Assembly (NCBI GenBank): GCA_028023455.1
Contig: JAQFVV010000568.1
Span: 248,001-312,000 of the forward strand
From: Epiperipatus broadwayi
Lineage: Eukaryota; Onychophora; Udeonychophora; Euonychophora; Peripatidae
Reading direction: 5' to 3'
DNA: 64,000 bases
Shown here: one piece after another, positions 12,480-23,745 of the stretch
Layout of the letters: each line of letters starts with the position of its first letter
Position numbering within the stretch: the first letter of the stretch is position 1
The notes under the pieces: model-generated
The model's input: the letters and a program-made list of their open reading frames with translations, nothing else
What the model was told of the DNA's origin: nothing
Database searches by the model: none
Translations under genes and position numbers: made by a program

Positions 12480-15400
12480 GGAAGAATAATTGCTAGAAAA
12501 AAAATACTAATTCAAAATATTTCGGGAAATTCGATCTATCAGATTTTGTGTTTTAAATTATTTTGTTTTATCAAAGTCTACTTCTCTTTTTTTAATTCCA
12601 AGAGGGAAGTCGCAATTAGTGATTGTTCAAATAATTAAAGGGGGGGAAACTTAATCTTGATTTAAAAAAATGTTTTAATTAAACATTTCCCTAAAGTTAA
12701 AAGTAGAAGTTAAAATAATTGAGTTACTTTTTGTCATAAACATGTTTTGTCAAATCTACCTATCTAATTGCGTCTTCCAAACAATACACAAAATTTTTGT
12801 TAAGTTAAAAGTGGAGATTTTCATTAGCTGGAGGAGATAAAAAAAGGACATTCTTTGAATACCTTGGCATAGATATAAAACGAGCTATTTTTGACCGAAA
12901 AAAGTGATTAGAAAGTGAAGGAAAGGAGTGGCAGATAAAATCCACGTTAGTTTTGACCTGTAAAAACTTCAATGTACCGAGGCTAAGGAACCACCCTTCT
13001 TCCCCGGGCTCAAACCCGATAAAGATGTACCTGATTTATGAACAATGAACTTAATACCTGCCTGAAAGTCATGCCTTTTAAACTAGATCTAGTCACCGAA
13101 GAAATTCAAACACCACCAAAGAAACCGCCCGAGATTATACCAAGGTAATCATTTCGAGTTGCTGCCAAATTTCATATCAAGTAATTCCCCTCTTCTCTAA
13201 ATATAGTGTTTAATAATTAATTCGTGTAAATACTTTGTAAACTTTTACCTTATGATTTAAATATATTTCAATCTCTTTATATAACTCTCCACTAAGCTTT
13301 CCAACCAGTAAACCCTATTTAAATAATTATTATTTCTTAATTTTTTTCTTGCGCAATATTTTATTAATTTCCATGATTACTTTATATGTTGAATAATATC
13401 AATCTATCCCAAATTGAGTTTGTTATTTTTTGTAATATTGTTATTATATAGCAATAAATGTCAGTTTGGGAGAGAAAAAGCAAATAATTCTTATCTAAAA
13501 CAGAATACAAATCTTTTTTTTTTCTTAATTTTTTTTTTTTTTTTAAAAAATATGCAATTATTTAGTTGATATGATTGTTAATATTTTTTTAAATATTTAT
13601 CCCCGCCCTCGTCTTATATATATATATAATAATGTATTTTCAAAAGCTCCAAAACAAGTATTTCTACATTTATATGTTTGTGATATTGTCATTTAAAAGT
13701 AATTAACAGGGAGAGGATTCTATCATTCTTTAAGCTATAATTCATGATGATTTAGTAATTTAAATCATCCAGTACGAAGAGTTATTAATTCAGATAGGTA
13801 ATAAATTTCCATTTCTTAGTATTAAAACTTGTATATTATAGTAATTTAAGCATTGGCGCGTTCTCTCTCCACACCAAGAAAGGGTCGGACCCCTTTGATT
13901 TCTTCGCACTAGATATATGATTGCAGGGGACGCCGGAAGAAACATTTGCCCATGGCACTCATAAAGGACTCTTCATCTTATCTCGACCGCTAATATTTTT
14001 TTGTTCACATAATTTGAGCATGTTCTTCGATCCTAAAATGGATTTCAACAAATCGCCGTAATATCGCACCGTCCCCCTCCCTTCTAGTTAACCCTATCTA
14101 GGCTCTTGAATCATACTGTTATGATTTTGCTAAATGGTTAGTCATAAATTGTATATTTTCTATTATATTCAAGGGGCTTTTGCACCATTCTCATGTCCCA
14201 CACACGTATTTGTTCGCAAATGTAGATATTGAGTTACTTGTCAAATATCATTACCATAAAATCAATCATCAGGTATCTTTTACTAAATGTCATACTTAAT
14301 AATGGAAATAGCCCTATTCTTATGCTATCAAAAATCATGTTTATTTCTCGTATTAACTATTGACATATAAGCCGCAATAAACAAAACTATTAGTTATTTA
14401 TCATTGCAGCGAACTAAATAAGACTGATTTGTATTACTGTGAGAGGGGTTAATGGAAAGAAAGGTGTAATTTATAGTTGACAGATAATGCCAGTACTCTG
14501 TTATCTTTATATTAAGCTAAGTTAATAAATCTTTCCTACATTTAAAATATCAGAGTCATTGTTTCATTTATTGAATAATAATAAGGTTATGCTATATAGC
14601 AAGGTTTAAGGTACTAGATGATAAACCATTCCCCAACATAATAATATATCTATAAATAAGTCACTCGGCATCTTTTATGTTTCCGCTTTGTGATTGCCCT
14701 AAGAAAGATGGGATTGGTTGTGTATCATCAGCGCGTTGCCATAAGTTGCCAGAGCTGGAAATGGGTAAATAGGGCAGAGTTCATGAGTGGCGACCATCTC
14801 GCCAGGTTGGGGGGGCTTTGCCAGATGCAGCCGTGTTGAGAACAGACGAACCGGACAATATATATATATATATATAGTGTTCACCACATGATAGAGATTT
14901 TTTGAAAGACACATTTAAAAAATTCACCATCCAGAAAGACACTGACACAGAGATCTAAGCTTATTAGATCATATTGTTATTGCATGATCATTGTAGACCA
15001 ATTTATATTTTAATCATCACAACTATTCATCACTCAAAATTTAATGCAGAGGTTACTTATGAAGACTACCATTGCTTTGGAGTACTAGACCTAGTAATTT
15101 GATGACTATTGCTGCAGTCATTGTGGAAGAGATTGACGTTGCTTAAATCTTGTGGTGCTAATGAGTTCCTGTCACTTGCCTGATTATTCTCAGTTATATT
15201 CTGTGCAGGTCTCATATTCAAGTCACAATTCAGAAGAAGGCATAGACTGTTAATATTATATTAAAGCAAGAAGAAAGGACACAGAGCCATGTCTCTACAA
15301 AGAATCCATTTTAGTAAAGCTAAAATAAGTTTTCTTGTGATTGCCACAGCAGTAAACAAAGTCAAGATGAAGCAAATTTTTTACATCAGCCAATGAGACA

Positions 15401-16240
15401 ATTATGGGGTAAAAGCTTGCTTCAGTGCACACATCTAGCTCCATCAAAGCTGTTGAAATGTAACAACCTAGGTCCAGCCAATGATAATGATGATTCCCAG
15501 TCCAATGTAGTGTTAAAAAGGAAGTTGTTACTGGCCTATTGACCAGATGTATAGTGCATTCAGAGCCCTCAAGTCTGGATAAAGTCTCAAGGCAATAGAG
15601 GGTAAAATTTATCTTAATCATTAAATATTTCTTTTCTTAAATATTATTTATATATTTATGTTATATATCTACAACTTGTTTAAAATAAATATTATTGCAC
15701 TAGGGAAATTATTTATTGATCTAATACATGTATGTCAAATCATTTATCCATCAAATGCAGGATTCTTTCATGTTAATCACTCTTCCACATTTAGCTTAAA
15801 ATATATGTAAACTATAAGACAAGTATGTGTGCCATAAATCATATTTTATTAATGTTTAAATTATTCAAATACTTATAAATTAAGTAAAGATAAAGTGCAT
15901 AAAATAAGTTTTAATTTGTTTATTCATGTGCTTGAGATGTGTATCAATGCACGATCCTAAAATGTTATTAAATTGTTGAATGGATTTAGGAATGAGTGTA
16001 CAAGTATGATTGACTATTTAATAATATAATATGACTTCTTATAATGCCTAATATATATATATATATATATGTGTGGGTATAGAACTCAGACCACTTCATC
16101 AACAGATATTTTCACGAATTAATAAAGAGAACTACCAAATTAAACAACTCTAGTTATATTGTGATATGGGATTAAATAATGTTTTATTTTTCTTTTAATT
16201 ATGAAATCAGTGGTAGGTTAAAGGGGTTTATGTAATATTG
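12480..16240. other. Largely gene-free AT-rich stretch
   Basis: No recognisable gene. GC-richer islands occur at about 12990-13145, 13850-14110 and 14700-14857 (the last followed by a TA run at 14858-14876); these may be fragments of unclassified repeats. Long A/T homopolymers lie near 13510-13540. A TA run sits at 16050-16070. The one longer open frame, at 15295-15621, is listed separately. Confidence 0.5.
15295..15621 (-). CDS. Unrecognised 108-codon open frame
   Basis: This is the longest open frame outside the mobile elements: ATG-started on the minus strand, 108 codons, ending SFTKMDSL. The composition is not simply AT-driven; it has Cys, Trp and His and a stretch of acidic and hydrophobic residues. 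I recognise no family, signal peptide or clear membrane segment. No neighbouring exon-like frames with splice signals were found. It may be a relic of a repeat or a chance frame in a locally less AT-rich block. Confidence 0.15.
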   Translation of the reverse strand: MIKINFTLYCLETLSRLEGSECTIHLVNRPVTTSFLTLHWTGNHHYHWLDLGCYISTALMELDVCTEASFYPIIVSLADVKNLLHLDFVYCCGNHKKTYFSFTKMDSL

Positions 16241-16255
16241 ATTTATGTGTAATAA

Positions 16256-16418
16256 AAATCTAGTCATATGTCATATGACTTAATTTAATAAAGCTTATAT
16301 TTACAAATGTTGAGGATATTCTCAAGGTTTGTTAAGAATTTAGTTTGTGACCTCTACATATAATATTTGTAAATACAAATTTTATTAAATTAAGTCATGT
16401 GACATCTGACTTGATTTT
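16256..16418. repeat. Foldback element, about 54-bp arms
   Basis: The sequence 16256-16309 is the approximate reverse complement of 16364-16418 (shared core TTTAATAAA...AAGTCATRTGACAT), with a 55-base loop. The loop sequence recurs with divergence at about 16690-16735. A likely old MITE or inverted duplication with no coding capacity. Confidence 0.6.
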
Positions 16419-17472
16419 TTTTATCATTTTATTTTTTGCTATTAAGGCTTTGGTGATTTTATATTGCTAAAGCTATTAATATCTGGTGTATCTGAACTTA
16501 GTTCAGTCCTGTATGGCTGTTTGAGTTAGATAGCTGGATTGGAAGACATATGGATGTCTGACAATTTCAGATTCAATAGTTATACATTAGATAATATGCT
16601 GGGCCTGTCCTAGTATTTTCTAATCTAATGCTGTATATTCTGGCATCTCACTAATGATGCCAGAAGCAGGAACCAGTCTGGGGTTGAAAATATTTTCAAA
16701 GCCTGTTAAGAGCTTATTTTGTGAGCTCTACATAACATGATATATGTGTATTTTACAACATTTTTCATTATATAAATGTTTTATTTATTTTGTTTGACTA
16801 ATAGTATATAATAAAGAGTATATGTCCGAGAGCAGCTTTTAAGTTTTTATAACCTGAGATAAAAGAAAACTGAGCATAGCTTAATAGGATACTCCTTATT
16901 GGGCATTATGTATTTCATAATTTGTTAATATTTTAGTATAAATGATTTGTGTTGTAAAATGGGTTGGTGGTTGTATATCTTTTTAGGTGGGGGTTTTCTC
17001 TTTCTGGGAGTGGCATGTAAAGATGTGAATTAATCATGATCTTTCAAAGATATTTTGTAAATAATCTTTTGACATCCACCAGCATGGTAGGACAATTCCA
17101 ACAAGGGTGGGTTTATAATAAGCAACAGTGTTCAATATCTCACTCAATTATTAATTTAATCATTTAATAAAATTATGGAATCCATATTTCATCATAATTA
17201 TTATCATTACCTTACCCTCAGGTGTTACTATCATATCATTCATGATATGTACACTTAAAATGTAGAACAGGGTAGAGGTTCACCCAGCACAAAAGAAATT
17301 TTGTGCCAAATATGTACATCCTGACCCAACACAGCCAGCATAGAAATAACATGGCCACTTAACATAATTGCAAAAAAACCTCACAAAATCAGAAAAAGTT
17401 TTAAAGTAAAAAAACCTTTACCATATATTAGCATCAAAATAAGTAAATTGTTGGGGAGAGAAGACATACTGT

Positions 17473-17494
17473 GTATATATATATATATATATAT
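17473..17494. repeat. (TA)n microsatellite
   Basis: A pure TA run of about 22 bases followed by a slightly GC-richer segment. Confidence 0.9.
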
Positions 17495-17950
17495 TTGGCA
17501 CACAGTGTAAGAACGGGCAGAGGACCTCAGTGATGAAATATTAGGTCAAGTTTATTTACAAATGGGTGATTTCGGAAAACAGTTTGTTAATAGTGGTATT
17601 AGAAAGAAAGTTTCTTCTTGTTTGGATTTTTTTAAAATATAAAATAAGCATAAATAAAAACAAGAGTACAGCTGAAGAACAGCATGTGAGAGATTAATAA
17701 TGAATGAAACATGGGGGAGCCAGGTGCATGGTGTACTAAATATTTGAAAGAAAATAAAAACAATAATTTAATAATATTAAGTGAGATAAACATTTTAGTC
17801 TGTAGAAACAATTCTAATTTTATAAGCAATAGTTGTAATTTTGGTCATGTAAAATAAGTATGTGAGTTAAATGTACTGATAAATAGAATATCTATTTATG
17901 TGGACAAAGTCATGCTCTAAGAAAATTGAGCAGTAGAAGATTATTGAAAT

Positions 17951-18333
17951 GAATGAACTGGAGAATGAAAATGAAATGAAAGAGTATCAGTATGAAAGAC
18001 TCAAGAGTAGTATATAATTATACCTAAAAGTAAAAATGAGGCATTAGGAGAAATAATGGAAGAATTTATGCGGAATGTGAAAAAAGAGATGGCTAAGGTA
18101 TTATGCCAGAGAGAAGAATTAAGAAAACATATGGCAAGACAGATGGGAGAGTTGTCTCAAAAAATAGACAATTTGAAAGAAGAAATAATAAAATAGAAAC
18201 AAGAGTTCAGAGGATAGAGTGGCAACATGAGAGAGATAGTCATAGAAGTGAGGGTGATTTCAGTACAATAAAAAGTGAATGGGAAGACAAAGTAAGAGAG
18301 GGGGTGAAGCAAAGATGGCCAAAAAAAGAATAG
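17951..18333 (+). pseudogene. LINE ORF1-like coiled-coil fragment
   Basis: Plus-strand reading frames encode a charged helix typical of coiled coils: from about 18060 a segment rich in K, E, R and Q (containing KKEMAKVLCQREELRKHMAR) runs to a stop near 18195. The similarity then continues in the next frame (IETRVQRIEWQHERDSHRSE) to about 18333. The heptad-like spacing and the ETRVQRIEW pattern resemble the N-terminal coiled coil of ORF1-type proteins of animal LINEs. One frameshift and a stop mark it as a relic. It lies just upstream of the TIR element at 18675. Family assignment is by pattern only; a decayed host coiled-coil exon is the alternative. Confidence 0.4.
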
Positions 18334-18674
18334 TCAGGAACAAAAAATAGGAAGATAGAAAAAATAGATTAGATGAATCACTAGGAAAGACAATAGAGGA
18401 AGGGAAGTGTTTCTCCATGTTAGCTAACATAAACCAATTTTTAAAGACCAGGATATATTTGGTGGACAAACAGGAGAGGTTCCTGTAAAACACCTAAATA
18501 GCTTGGAAAAATATTTTCATATCAACCAGATGGATGAAGCAAGTCAGTTGACCATCACATGCAGTCATCTTCAGAGCAATGTGCATGCATGGTGAGGGTC
18601 ATTATTCCATCACCCCAGAAGATTTGAGAATATAAAACTACATTTGTGAAACTTTTGGAATAAGGAGTGCCATG

Positions 18675-19790
18675 GGTACTCATCTTATAGCTAAAGGCAC
18701 CACTCTATGGTGCTGTTTTTATGCCAAAACACATAAAAATGCTGTTTCCATGGCCAACACGTTCGAACCCGCATTTTCTATAATACAACTTTTTTGTTGT
18801 GCTACAGAATGCAGGCCACTATGTCGCGTCACAGTACAGCATGTATGTCACATAGCAGCAAATACATTTTCCGAATTCGCACAATTTATAAAATAAATAC
18901 GGCTTGATGAGAGAATTTGTATTTGAATTGTATTGAAATGTTGTTTTCATTGGATTTTTTTTATTTTAAACTATTGAAATGTTCGGATTTTTTAAAACAA
19001 TAATTATAAGACTTTTTACAATGTACTGTATTGAACTTTTATTTGGGAAAGTTTTAAATATCTATGTTTTTATTAAGTTGCAATTAGATAACATGTCAAG
19101 TAAAGTACTGTCAGGAACATACCATGAGACCAAGAAGATTCTACCGTCTGTATATTTTTGAAGTACAGGTATTTTTGAAGTACAAAATATCCAGTAAGAA
19201 AAGTCCAAATATACAGATTTTTTGTAAATTTAATAAAAAGCAAATATTATAAACATGTTTAATAAATAAAGAAGACATTTGTATGTGTTTGTTGTTATTT
19301 AAAAATGTTTGAGTTTCTTTCTTCTGTCCGAGTACGGTTACGATTTTGAATTTTTTTATTTAGCATTAAAAACAAACAGAACACTAACCCTAAAACTAAC
19401 CCTAAATCTAACCGTAACAACTTTTACTTTTATTATGATTATTATTTTTTAGTTAAACAACAACAAAAAAAGTCGTAACACAAGTAAAAAAATATCCGAT
19501 AAAAAATTGATAAACGAAAAAGCAGTAACACAATTTAAAAAGTATACGATATAAAAAACATGAATCAAATTGTAATTTGTTGATTTTATTTTACATTTAT
19601 TATTATTATATAAATTGTATATGTTAATAAAAAATATTTAAAAAAGGTGATTTTGTTTTGTTTTTATTTTCGCATTACAAAAAAGCACAGAAAAATTATT
19701 AAAATCAACAGCCTGTGAAAGTTCATATTTTATAGTTTTAGCATGAAAATGGTGCCATCCAATGGCATCTTTATCTATAATACAAGCACC
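18675..19790 (+). mobile_element. Merlin-like non-autonomous TIR transposon, copy 1
   Basis: The ends are imperfect inverted repeats of about 57 bases starting GGTRCT. The left end begins GGTACTCATCTTATAGC; the complement of the right end begins GGTGCTTGTATTATAGA. A perfect 8-bp duplication, GTGCCATG, flanks the element (18667-18674 and 19791-19798). There is no transposase gene, so it needs a partner in trans. The interior is AT-rich and includes telomere-like CCCTAA repeats (19383-19412). The same interior occurs inverted at 28404-30965. An 8-bp duplication is known for hAT, P, Merlin and a few other superfamilies. Merlin is favoured because the 1.5-kb element at 47902, with similar ends, carries a Merlin-type transposase relic. 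Confidence 0.85.
19383..19412. repeat. Telomere-like CCCTAA repeats inside transposon copy 1
   Basis: Four degenerate TAACCC-type units occur here; the matching TTAGGG-type units appear in the inverted copy at 30226-30275. They belong to the transposon, not to a chromosome end. Confidence 0.7.
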
Positions 19791-19798
19791 GTGCCATG

Positions 19799-20229
19799 AA
19801 ATGATTTTGTACCAGATTATGCAAGAAATGTATAAAATGGGAGGTGATGGGAGCTATTCAAAGTTTTTTAGAAAGCAAGTCACCAAGCTGAGGACATTAA
19901 ACACCTGTCTCACATTGGAGGGACAATTTATTAGAATCATCCATTATAACACCATTTCAGACTGAACAAATGCTGCTCGTAACAAATGTGAATTCAATGG
20001 ACCATGTAGGTGAATTATTAAATGCTATTGATATAAGCCAGCAAGATAAACCAGTGAACAAGGCTCTACAAAACATAGGTGTCAACTCTGAGTTGGAGAG
20101 AAGATAGGTATGAACAAACCCAATGACATAAAAAGGCGAGGCCTAGAAGTTGAAGTCCAGAAATGGACAATCCTGCATCTAGGAAGCAGGTTCAAAACCT
20201 GCATGATTTAATAATGCATGTTTGGTTTT
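19799..20229. other. Short unique stretch, no gene
   Basis: No coding signal. A tRNA T-arm-like hairpin (GCAGG/CCTGC around a TTC-containing loop, 20186-20202) is present, but no acceptor stem or anticodon arm fits around it. Confidence 0.4.
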
Positions 20230-20546
20230 TATACATTTTTGCTTTTTATATGTTAATATGTGATCCTTTTTATGTTTCTAAATAGTTTTACACTTTGGCT
20301 TTTTTTTATGTGATCTCAGATCTATATGTGTTGCTTTTACTTGATATTATAGTCATGTGAATAGAGTTGTAAATCTTTTACATTTTGACTTTTTTTATTA
20401 TGCAATCTCAGATCTATTTAAGTTGTGCTTGACCAGATTTCTATGCGTGTTGCTTTTAATTGATATTATAGTCATGTGACCTACATTCTAAATTTATTAC
20501 ATTTTGGCTTTTTCTTGTTTTGCTTGACCAGATTTAATATTTTGGC
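20230..20546 (+). repeat. Tandem repeat array, about 120-bp period (left part)
   Basis: A unit beginning tgttgcttttaNttgatattatag occurs at 20328 and 20448 (period 120). Each is followed by TTGGCTTTTT-like and, in part, ATCTCAGATCTAT segments. A further unit start is at 23583, on the far side of the LINE insertion, so the array was probably split by the LINE. Confidence 0.65.
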
Positions 20547-23500
20547 TTTTTTTTTTCAAATTAGTTCTAAATTTTTTTATTTCTCTTTCAAGATAATTTT
20601 ATTTGACTTATAAGTGATTACAAAAAATAAATAAATAAATAAATAGATAACAAGAATTAACTAGGTAAGATTACAGGGTGATATATATAAAGAAGAAGTG
20701 ATCCAAAAGTCAGTGGAATACAAAATGAGTGTTAGTGAAGAATTTAGTCTGTGGATGCAAGATGAAAATTGTTCATCTAGTCTATAATGAACTACCTTTG
20801 TTAATAAACCCTGTTTTGGTAAGTTATGGTTGGAGGGTTTTATTAAATCATAATAGTTATTTTCATATAAATTATTTAGGAGTTGGTTGGTCAGGTGCTG
20901 TTTAGGCCAGTTGTGAATTTCCAGGTTGATATAGCCAGGTATAGATCAGCCTCTCTCTTGTCTGTTTCTTGGAATTTTTATTTATGTTGAGGAAGCAGTT
21001 ATTGAGGTCATCAAGCTGTAATTTTTGAAAAATCACCTTGCATCTGGTCAACCAGATGGCAAAGTTTATGTAAGTGGCGAGCCTGATTTCAGCGAAGATG
21101 CCTCTATTTAAAACCCCTTGAAGTGATGTTAGGTCTGGACCATTAATATTATCAATGTGTTTCTGGAAGTTTTGTCTTAGTGCTTGCCAGACTGGAGAAA
21201 GGCAAAGGATATGGTCCATATCTTCCGGGCTGGATAGACAGAAACAACATATGGGATCTATGCAGAAGCCTCTTCTATTAAGAAATATAGCAGTGGAGAG
21301 GTTACCAAGGTTAATTTTGAGAAGGAAGTCTGTATGTTTAGGTGCTTGTTTCAATCTACAGGCTAGTTTGTGCAGTTTGTTTATGTTGATGGGGTGGTGT
21401 GTGCCTTCTGGGTGTTTCAGTTGGATAGGTTGAAGGCTTCCCAATAGGTTTTGAATTGAACATGGTCTCAGAAGGTACTATGTGTGCAAAAACGTATGAG
21501 ATCTGTTTGAAACCAGACGGGAGTAAACCTCAGAGGGGGCAGTCTATCAGTGGGAAGAACTTGTACTTAAGAATTGGACATTGGAAGGTCCTGCAATCAG
21601 AGTAAAGTTTAAGGATTATATTGTAAGTTCTCTGAATTGCAAATACTTTTATTGAATGCAGTCCCCAGTCCGTTCATATCTCTTGGCTTTTGAAGGGTGC
21701 ACAGACTGATAAATCATCTGTGCCCACCTCTACAGAGTCGCAGACAGTGGGATTCTACTTTTTTAATGAAAGCTTCTGTTGGTTTAAAACCCACAAGATA
21801 ATATATGATCTTGGGAAGTATGAGGGAGTTTAGGAGTGAAACCTTTCCAGATGTGGTTATATATATTCTTGAGAGGCATGTTATGGTGATGGCTATTTTG
21901 TTTAGTAGTCTTCATTGTACTTCCATCCTTATTTCTGTAGGGGATAGGGACATATTGAATCCCAAGAAAGGCTGAGGCATAGCTTGTAATGAACCTGTTA
22001 TCCTGTTAGCTGTTTTGATATTCCAAATTGCTGATTTGCTCCTGTTAGACTTAAGCCCGTGTATCTGAGCATAGTGCTGTAATAGGCTTTCAAGAATGTT
22101 TATTTTTTCATGTGATTTAAGAAACACCACCACATCATCCATGTGGGAGATGTTTTCATTAAGAAGAGGGATGGAGATACCAGGGAGTGCATCCTCAATG
22201 CTCAAAAGCAAGGGATTTATATAGACCATGAATAGGAGAAACATTTAATGGGGAGCCTTGAGGAATGGCGATGCAGGTTTGATCCCAGTGGTAATTCTCC
22301 CATTTAGAGAGAAAAAATCTCTCGATTTGTTAGGAGATTCTCTATGATCTGAATGTATGCCAGAGGAACCTGAAGGATCTCTAGTTTGCCAAGTAGTACA
22401 TCTATTTGGACAGAGTCAAAAGCTGTGGCAAAGTCTAGCTGGACTGCGATCAGCCAGGATTGTTTTCTTCTATGGATATGATCAATGAGGAGTCAAAATT
22501 GGCTGATAGCATCACTAGTCGATGAACCCCTCTTGGCATATTGATGCCTGGTAAGCTTTGATATGATTTTCTCTTGAATTTTATCTTTTATAATGCTTTC
22601 AATAATTTTGATTAGGAGAGGAACCATGGATATTGGCCTAATGTCATTTAAGTCAACAGGTAGATCTCTCTTTTTTATGAAAGTGGCCACTGATATAGGA
22701 TAGATCCCTGGAAGACATAGGCTATCAGTGGCTAAGAGATCAATGATTCCCCTTGTAACATGTATGGTAAATTTTTCCAAGTGTATCAGAAGAAATCTAG
22801 GAACACCGTGCATGCCGGGATGGGTGTGTTCAGGCAGGCTTTTAATTTTGGAGATGACATCATCTTCAGTAATGCTGTGACAGTTATTTGAATCTTTCAC
22901 AAATTTGTGTTGTCTAGTAACAGTCCCAATGGGCTGCAGTTTTGTGGAATAAAAATCTTTAATTTTGTTAAGCATACTGATGCTGGAGTAAGTGATACTG
23001 TCAAGGCACAAAGAGGAGGGTGTGTGATTTCTTTTTCCTGACCCCAGGGCCCATCTGATATAGCCTGGAGTCCAGCAATCTTGTTTTCCAGATAATTGTG
23101 TGCTCACTTAACACATGAACATATTCCACAAAAGTCATTCTGGTTTGTTTATATGTATGTTTTAGTCATAGGATTTCTGGGATGTTATGTTCTGTAACTT
23201 GGATGCTTTTCAGTTCAGATGTTATCTGATCAACTTCTGAGAGTAGTCGTAATGGCCCTTTCTGTCATCTATTGTATTGGTTAATAAACTTTTGTATTGT
23301 GGTTATGAATGTATTCTATCCTTGTAATGCTGGTAGATTCCATATCTGCTGTTCTTGAAAGGTGATGTATATGTCTGAGAATAATTGGGGGGCATACTAT
23401 GCCTGTTGAGTAATCTCATTGTTCGGGGGAGGTTGGTTGATGTGCAATGTTGTGCTTGCAATTTGATGGTAGCTTGAACTGCGAGATGATCTGAAAAGGC

Positions 23501-23577
23501 AATAGGCCAGAGATGCGTTTCTATGAATGAGTTCATTTCAGGAGAGTAGAATATGAGGTCTATGAGCGAGTGAGCAC
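20547..23577 (-). pseudogene. 5'-truncated, decayed APE-type LINE ORF2
   Basis: Read on the minus strand the order is as follows. The end of an APE endonuclease lies at about 23575-23303, with an ID-LIF motif and the AFSDH motif. The RT N-terminal part is at 23107-22493 (NDIRPISMVPLL, then a GSSTSDA motif). The RT core is at about 22490-21912 (FATAFDSV, IPQGSPL), with HMDD where F/YADD is expected. A C-terminal Cys/His motif (CCFC ... H ... C) lies at 21444-20902. Several frameshifts and stops separate these pieces. A 10-base poly(T) at 20547-20556 reads as the poly(A) tail, with AATAAA about 40 bases upstream of it. The 5' part is missing beyond 23577. The clade (Jockey/CR1 or L1-like) is uncertain. 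It is inactive. Confidence 0.85.
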
Positions 23578-23745
23578 TTTTGTGTTGCTTTTAATTAATA
23601 TTATAGCCATGTGATCCATGTGGTGAATAGTTTACGTTTTGGCATTTTTAAAAAAAATAGTCACATGTTCTATATGTTTTGCATACTTTTTTATCACTTA
23701 GATGTGTCAGACAATGTTTTTGGTCATTTTGAAATTCAAAATGCA
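23578..23745 (+). repeat. Tandem repeat array, right part after the LINE
   Basis: A unit start (tgttgcttttaattaatattatag at 23583) matches those at 20328 and 20448. It is followed by a TTTTGGCATTTTT segment, and decays after about 160 bases. Confidence 0.55.

Noticed and set aside
13080-13145. Possible host exon ending in a GTAA donor
   Set aside because: The frame is short, has stops just upstream and no partner exon or acceptor could be found.
20186-20202. tRNA T-arm-like hairpin
   Set aside because: No acceptor stem, D-arm or anticodon arm could be fitted around it on either strand.
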